From assembly GCA_944324165.1 (NCBI GenBank), contig CALUVG010000007.1:1-64000 (forward strand): a stretch of DNA of 64,000 nt, in the 5' to 3' direction. Origin of the DNA: Candidatus Gastranaerophilales bacterium. GTDB taxonomy: Bacteria > Cyanobacteriota > Vampirovibrionia > Gastranaerophilales > Gastranaerophilaceae. The position numbers were made by a program, and so were the translations under genes. Positions 60,309-64,000 of this stretch are shown piece by piece; the first letter of the stretch is position 1; each line of letters begins with the position of its first letter. The notes below the pieces were generated by a model. It was not told the origin of the DNA, ran no database searches, and saw only the letters and a list, made by a program, of their open reading frames with translations.

Positions 60309-61525
60309 GACGTGTTGTTGTAACAGGTATGGCTCTTGCCAGTTCTCTCGGATTTGAAGTTAATCAGGCTTTTGAACGACTTCAAACTTATAAAAATTGC
60401 GTAAGTTATCTGCCTGAATTAGAACAATACAACAAATTAAATACACGTTTAGGTTCGCCTGTAAATTTTGAAACGCCGCCACATTTCACCCGTAAAATAA
60501 CACGTACGATGGGACCGCTTGCAATTATGAGTGTTGCCACTTCAGAAAAAGCCCTTTTAGACGCCGGACTTTTGGGGGATGAAATTATTTCTAACGGACA
60601 GACAGGTGTTGCATACGGCTCCTCTTCAGGGTCTTTGAAAACAATTATAGATTTTTATTCTATGGAAGTTGATAAAGAAGTTAAAAATCTTAATTCCGGC
60701 TCTTATGTAAAAATGATGTCACAAACAGCTTCAGTAAATATTTCACTTTATTTCAAAACAAGGGGAAGACTAATTTCAACATCAACTGCTTGTACATCAG
60801 GTTCAATGGGAATTGGGGCTGCATATGAAGCAATTAAGGACGGCTATCAAACAGTCATGATATCAGGAGGATCAGAAGAATTTCATCCTACGCATATTGC
60901 AATTTTTGATACACTTTATGCCACAAGTTTAAAAAATGACCATCCGGAATTAAGCCCGTCTCCTTTTGATAAAAATCGTGACGGTTTAGTAATAGGCGCA
61001 GGTGCAGGCACTTTAATCCTTGAAGAGTATGAACATGCAAAAAAACGCGGAGCAAAAATTTATGCCGAAGTTATCGGATATGGTAATACTACTGATGGCA
61101 CTCATATAACTAATCCTAACCCTGAAACTATGGGAGGGGCTATTAAAGAAGCTCTTAAATATGCAAAAATTTCAGCTGATGAAGTAGGGTATGTAAATGC
61201 CCATGGTACAGCGACAATACAAGGTGATACCGCCGAATCCATTGCTACATATGATGTTTTCAAACGTCCGGTTCCTATAAGCTCAATAAAAAGTTATACA
61301 GGGCATACGCTTGGCGCATGCGGGGCTATAGAAGCTATTTTAACAATAGAAATGATGAACAATAACTGGTACTGCCCTACATTAAATCTTAATGAAGTTG
61401 ATGAAAATTGCGCCCCGCTTAACTATATCATGCATAAAGGTATTGAAATGAATAACAATATTGTAATGTCCAATAATTTTGCGTTTGGCGGCATTAATAC
61501 ATCATTAATATTTAAAAAGATCTAG
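60305..61525 (+). CDS. Beta-ketoacyl synthase B (FabF-like) of the polyene cluster
   Basis: The 406-aa KAS II-type enzyme has triad C163 (STACTSGSMGIG), H300 (NAHGTAT) and H334 (YTGHTLGACGAIE) and the C-terminal NNFAFGGINTSL. It is likely the main condensing enzyme, with the shorter ketosynthase or the CLF-like protein as partner. It is last gene of the rightward operon and overlaps the convergent secreted orphan by 4 bp. Confidence 0.93.
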   Translation: MRRVVVTGMALASSLGFEVNQAFERLQTYKNCVSYLPELEQYNKLNTRLGSPVNFETPPHFTRKITRTMGPLAIMSVATSEKALLDAGLLGDEIISNGQTGVAYGSSSGSLKTIIDFYSMEVDKEVKNLNSGSYVKMMSQTASVNISLYFKTRGRLISTSTACTSGSMGIGAAYEAIKDGYQTVMISGGSEEFHPTHIAIFDTLYATSLKNDHPELSPSPFDKNRDGLVIGAGAGTLILEEYEHAKKRGAKIYAEVIGYGNTTDGTHITNPNPETMGGAIKEALKYAKISADEVGYVNAHGTATIQGDTAESIATYDVFKRPVPISSIKSYTGHTLGACGAIEAILTIEMMNNNWYCPTLNLNEVDENCAPLNYIMHKGIEMNNNIVMSNNFAFGGINTSLIFKKI

Positions 61526-61845
61526 CGGCTGTCCCGCAAATGTCTCAATGCACACTTATAGTTATTTTTAACCATTAATTTTTCATTTGTTAAATTTTCT
61601 ATATCGCTTTGATACATTAAAATACGTTCTTTGCGTGCTTCACTTGTACATGGCATGCTGCCCGCCAACTCTTCAATTGCAAGTAACTTACCTTTTATCT
61701 GGCGGTCTATTACCTTATTTTGTACATTTTTTCGGTTTTTAAGCATCTTTTTTTGCATTCTATAACTGTAACAACATTCTGATGCCTGAACAATACCCGT
61801 TAACATGCCAAGTAAAGTTAATAAAATTAAATATTTCTTCATCAA
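61522..61845 (-). CDS. Small secreted Cys-containing protein
   Basis: The 107-aa protein has a signal peptide (ending VQAS, about residue 22), then ECCYSY and a basic helical region with further Cys in MPCTSE and NYKCAL. No family is recognised. GGAG precedes ATGATG. It is convergent with, and overlaps by 4 bp, the last gene of the polyene cluster, with no evident functional link. Confidence 0.62.
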   Translation of the reverse strand: MMKKYLILLTLLGMLTGIVQASECCYSYRMQKKMLKNRKNVQNKVIDRQIKGKLLAIEELAGSMPCTSEARKERILMYQSDIENLTNEKLMVKNNYKCALRHLRDSR

Positions 61846-61943
61846 ACTCTCCTTTTTGGGCTAATATTACTAAGGTTTTAGAATTTTAAAATCCAGAAAC
61901 CGGAATAGTTCCGGGACTGTTTAAATATTCATTAAAAATTTAA

Positions 61944-61977
61944 TTGGCGAAAATCTGTAAATCTGGTATAATACAAT
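61944..61977 (+). promoter_or_regulatory. Promoter of the exonuclease gene
   Basis: TTGGCG (61944-61949), a 17-bp spacer and TGGTATAAT (an extended -10, hexamer 61967-61972), overlapping a second -10-like TACAAT (61972-61977). The ATG is at 61985, so the leader is at most a few bases and no ribosome-binding site fits. Confidence 0.6.
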
Positions 61978-61984
61978 CAGATAC

Positions 61985-62533
61985 ATGGATACGATTGAAA
62001 TAAAAAATAAAAATGAATTTAATATAGATTTTATCTCCGACTATACTGTTGTTGATATTGAAACTACAGGCTTGTCCAATAGGAATGATGATATTATTGA
62101 AATTTCAGCATTAAAAATTCGCAATAATCAAATTATAGATAAATTTTCATCTCTGGCAAAACCCAAACAGGCAGTAAAAGCTTATATTAATAAACTAACC
62201 GGCATTTCAAATGAAATGCTTGCGAATGCGCCTGAAATTGAAAAAGTTCTGCCTGAGTTTGTAACCTTTGCGGGGCATGATATATTACTAGGGCATAATA
62301 TCAAATTTGATATGGGATTTTTAAGGGCAAAGTGTTTAAAAATCCTTAACTGTCAATTTGAGAATAAATCTATGGATACCTGTCTAATAGCCAAAAGGCT
62401 TTTATATCCGTTGAAAAATCATAAACTTAAAACTATTGCGGAATATTACAATATTTCTACAATAGGTCATCACAGAGCACTAAATGACTGTTATATCACG
62501 TTTGAAATATATAAAAAATTAATGAATATCTAA
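61985..62533 (+). CDS. DEDDh 3'-5' exonuclease (DnaQ-like)
   Basis: The 182-aa protein has Exo I VVDIETTGL (about 17-25), Exo II GHNIKFDMGF (about 103-112) and Exo III HRALNDCYIT (about 158-167), with the four acidic residues and His of the DEDDh class. It is a free-standing proofreading-type or RNase T-like nuclease; a polymerase epsilon subunit role is possible. The mRNA seems nearly leaderless. It is monocistronic. Confidence 0.9.
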   Translation: MDTIEIKNKNEFNIDFISDYTVVDIETTGLSNRNDDIIEISALKIRNNQIIDKFSSLAKPKQAVKAYINKLTGISNEMLANAPEIEKVLPEFVTFAGHDILLGHNIKFDMGFLRAKCLKILNCQFENKSMDTCLIAKRLLYPLKNHKLKTIAEYYNISTIGHHRALNDCYITFEIYKKLMNI

Positions 62534-62625
62534 AAATCAGTTAACATTTTGAAATAAAAAAGGCAATTTTTCTATTAAAAAATACTTTATATATACATAG
62601 AGGAAAAATTAAGGGGAAAATTATA

Positions 62626-63525
62626 ATGTCAGTGCATGTCAGAAATATAAATATTTCTTTCGGACGTCCTCATGGACATCATCATTTTCATTGCGGTCCG
62701 ATGATGCCAATGCCATATTGCAGACCTTTCAATCCATATTATAATTCACTATTTTATGGAATGAATATGATGAACATGTTTGCATTGGGAGCTGCAACTG
62801 GAAACAGCTTACTGGCATTAATGGGCATTAGACCAAATAATAATATTGTATATCAACAACCGGTATACGTACAACAGCCAATGCCTTATTATCCACAAAT
62901 GCCGGTATATCAGACTCCGGTTATGACTCCGCAATTAGGAGGATTTATTCCACAGACTGTAACACCGGCTCCTGTATTTAACCCAACACCTTCTGTCTCT
63001 ACAGTTCCGCAGACAGGATATCAGAGAACTGCTGAAAAAGTAAAAAAAATAGACTGGAGTAAATTAAATCCATTTAAAAAGAAAAAGTCAAAAACTGAAA
63101 CAGTTAAAACTGATAATAAATTACCTGAACTAGCTCAGGTGGGATATGACCAACAAAAAGGTAAAGCATTAGCACAAGACGCTTTAAATCACGCAAATTC
63201 TAAATCAACAGGTTATTGTGCAAGATCCGTGAAAGAATCTCTGTCAAGAACAGGGCTTGGAGAATATCAAAGCGGACATGCTTATCAGTGCGCAGATATA
63301 TTAAGCAATAACCCTAATTTCAAAGAAGTAAAGGTTGATGCAAAAGATATTGATGACCTTCCTGCCGGTTGTATCGTTGTGTATCCTCGCGGAGATGCAG
63401 GATACAGCGATAATTACGGACATATAGAAATTGCTCTCGGAAACGGTAAAGCCGCAAGTGATTTTGTAAACAATAAAGTTAAAAACTCAGATAATGCAAG
63501 AGTATTTGTACCTGTTATGGCATAA
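62626..63525 (+). CDS. His/Met/Pro-rich protein with CHAP-like C-terminal domain
   Basis: The 299-aa protein begins with a His/Cys/Met-rich head (HGHHHFHC and MMPMPYCRP, about 17-34), a short hydrophobic NMMNMFALGAA part, a Pro/Tyr/Gln/Val-rich stretch (about 78-135) and a Lys-rich hinge. The C-terminal 120 residues look like a CHAP/NlpC-type amidase: STGYCARSVK (Cys nucleophile) and YGHIEIALG (His). It would cleave peptidoglycan peptides if exported, but no signal peptide is seen. GGGG precedes the ATG. Its end overlaps coaE by 11 bp. Confidence 0.68.
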   Translation: MSVHVRNINISFGRPHGHHHFHCGPMMPMPYCRPFNPYYNSLFYGMNMMNMFALGAATGNSLLALMGIRPNNNIVYQQPVYVQQPMPYYPQMPVYQTPVMTPQLGGFIPQTVTPAPVFNPTPSVSTVPQTGYQRTAEKVKKIDWSKLNPFKKKKSKTETVKTDNKLPELAQVGYDQQKGKALAQDALNHANSKSTGYCARSVKESLSRTGLGEYQSGHAYQCADILSNNPNFKEVKVDAKDIDDLPAGCIVVYPRGDAGYSDNYGHIEIALGNGKAASDFVNNKVKNSDNARVFVPVMA

Positions 63526-64000
63526 GTTTTAGTAACAAATTAGTGATTTGAGTTTTTAAATCCTCAAATGACCCATTATTATCAATAATATAATTGCAGT
63601 GTTCCATTTTTTCTTCTTGAGACTGCTGCGATTTTAATCTTAATAAAGCATATTCCTCGCTGTAGTGATTACGTTCAATTAGTCTTTTTATACGGAGTTC
63701 ATCCTCCGTATAAACAAAGACTATTTTATCAAATAAATTTTCCATTCCTGCTTCAAAGACAAGTGGTATGGCAACAAATAAAATTTTTTCCTCTTTATTG
63801 CGTTCAAAAAAGTTAATTATATCCTGCTTTATAATCGGATGGACAATACTTTCTAACTGCTGCTTTATTTGCGGATTATTAAATACAAGATGCCCTAATT
63901 TCTCGCGCGAAATTTCTTTATTTTCAAATATATCAAGATGAGAAAGTGCTTTTTTCACATCTTGATTTTCTAATGCTTCATGCCCGCATTTATCAGTATC
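63515..64000 (-). CDS. coaE: Dephospho-CoA kinase, C-terminal part
   Basis: The last 161 residues of CoaE are in the window; the P-loop N-terminus lies beyond the right edge. The reading frame is open to 64000 and starts DTDKCGHEAL, matching the CoaE DADxxxH block. KLGHLVF, HPIIKQDI, IPLVFEAG and RLKSQQSQEEK (LID region) follow. CoaE phosphorylates dephospho-CoA in the last step of CoA synthesis. An internal GTG at 63958 is not needed as a start. Confidence 0.93.
   Translation of the reverse strand, partial: DTDKCGHEALENQDVKKALSHLDIFENKEISREKLGHLVFNNPQIKQQLESIVHPIIKQDIINFFERNKEEKILFVAIPLVFEAGMENLFDKIVFVYTEDELRIKRLIERNHYSEEYALLRLKSQQSQEEKMEHCNYIIDNNGSFEDLKTQITNLLLKLMP

Overview
The window is AT-rich chromosomal DNA from a Gram-negative-type bacterium. 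It carries LolA-like, LpxL-like acyltransferase, MMPL, SPOR and Slt genes. I infer a gut member of the Gastranaerophilales (Vampirovibrionia/Melainabacteria). The clues are a prepilin with the A-FTLAEVLITL signature, many short secreted orphans, several cytosolic proteins opening with a short (P/Q)(S/A)F leader, and an anaerobic, amino-acid-linked metabolism (GDH, PEPCK, stand-alone GltD). No rRNA is present to confirm the taxonomy, so this is inference.

Layout. 0-0.6 kb: truncated Mu-type transposase start and tRNA-Ser(GGA). 0.7-9.3 kb: secreted CMD-cupin enzyme, DUF2023 protein, GT92-like glycosyltransferase, DUF47-PiT phosphate transport pair, GDYXXLXY/DUF2157 pair, NhaC-type antiporter and a secreted orphan. 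9.3-20.8 kb: an antisense-oriented sRNA candidate, surE, a prepilin, an XRE regulator, a minus-strand run (HEAT-queC-DUF366-SPOR), manC, ThiD2-ThiE, slt and a LuxR-type response regulator. 20.8-36 kb: an sRNA or attenuator candidate, nadB-nadC, a dNMP-kinase-like P-loop protein, a PepT-like peptidase, mutS2, gltD, pckA, mtaB, a CheR-like methyltransferase and a YccA protein. 36-40.2 kb: an ABC exporter, then tRNA-Asn, whose 3' end is repeated downstream around structured GC-richer segments and one orphan gene. 40.2-48.6 kb: two aldo/keto reductases with their TetR regulator, TIGR04076, DUF1848, gdhA, SIMPL and XRE genes. 48.6-61.5 kb: a 15-gene aryl-polyene-like type II PKS/fatty-acid-type cluster. 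61.5-64 kb: an exonuclease, a His-rich CHAP-like protein and coaE, truncated by the window end.

How the genes work together. The polyene-like cluster is the main specialised system. A PPTase would arm two ACPs, an AMP-ligase/dehydratase fusion would load a starter, and two ketosynthases, a chain-length-factor-like protein, a ketoreductase and a second dehydratase would extend and dehydrate the chain. A methyltransferase and two acyltransferases would tailor and anchor it. A LolA-like protein and an MMPL exporter would move it to the outer membrane. No aromatic ammonia-lyase or chorismate-lyase gene is present, so the starter is open.

Recurring non-coding themes. (i) Nine genes without a Shine-Dalgarno sequence have a -10-like hexamer ending exactly 6 nt before the start codon, which suggests leaderless mRNAs. 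(ii) Three intergenic sRNA candidates each have a promoter and a terminator. (iii) Four unrelated proteins share an N-terminal leader motif. (iv) Copies of the tRNA-Asn 3' end form a possible cassette array.
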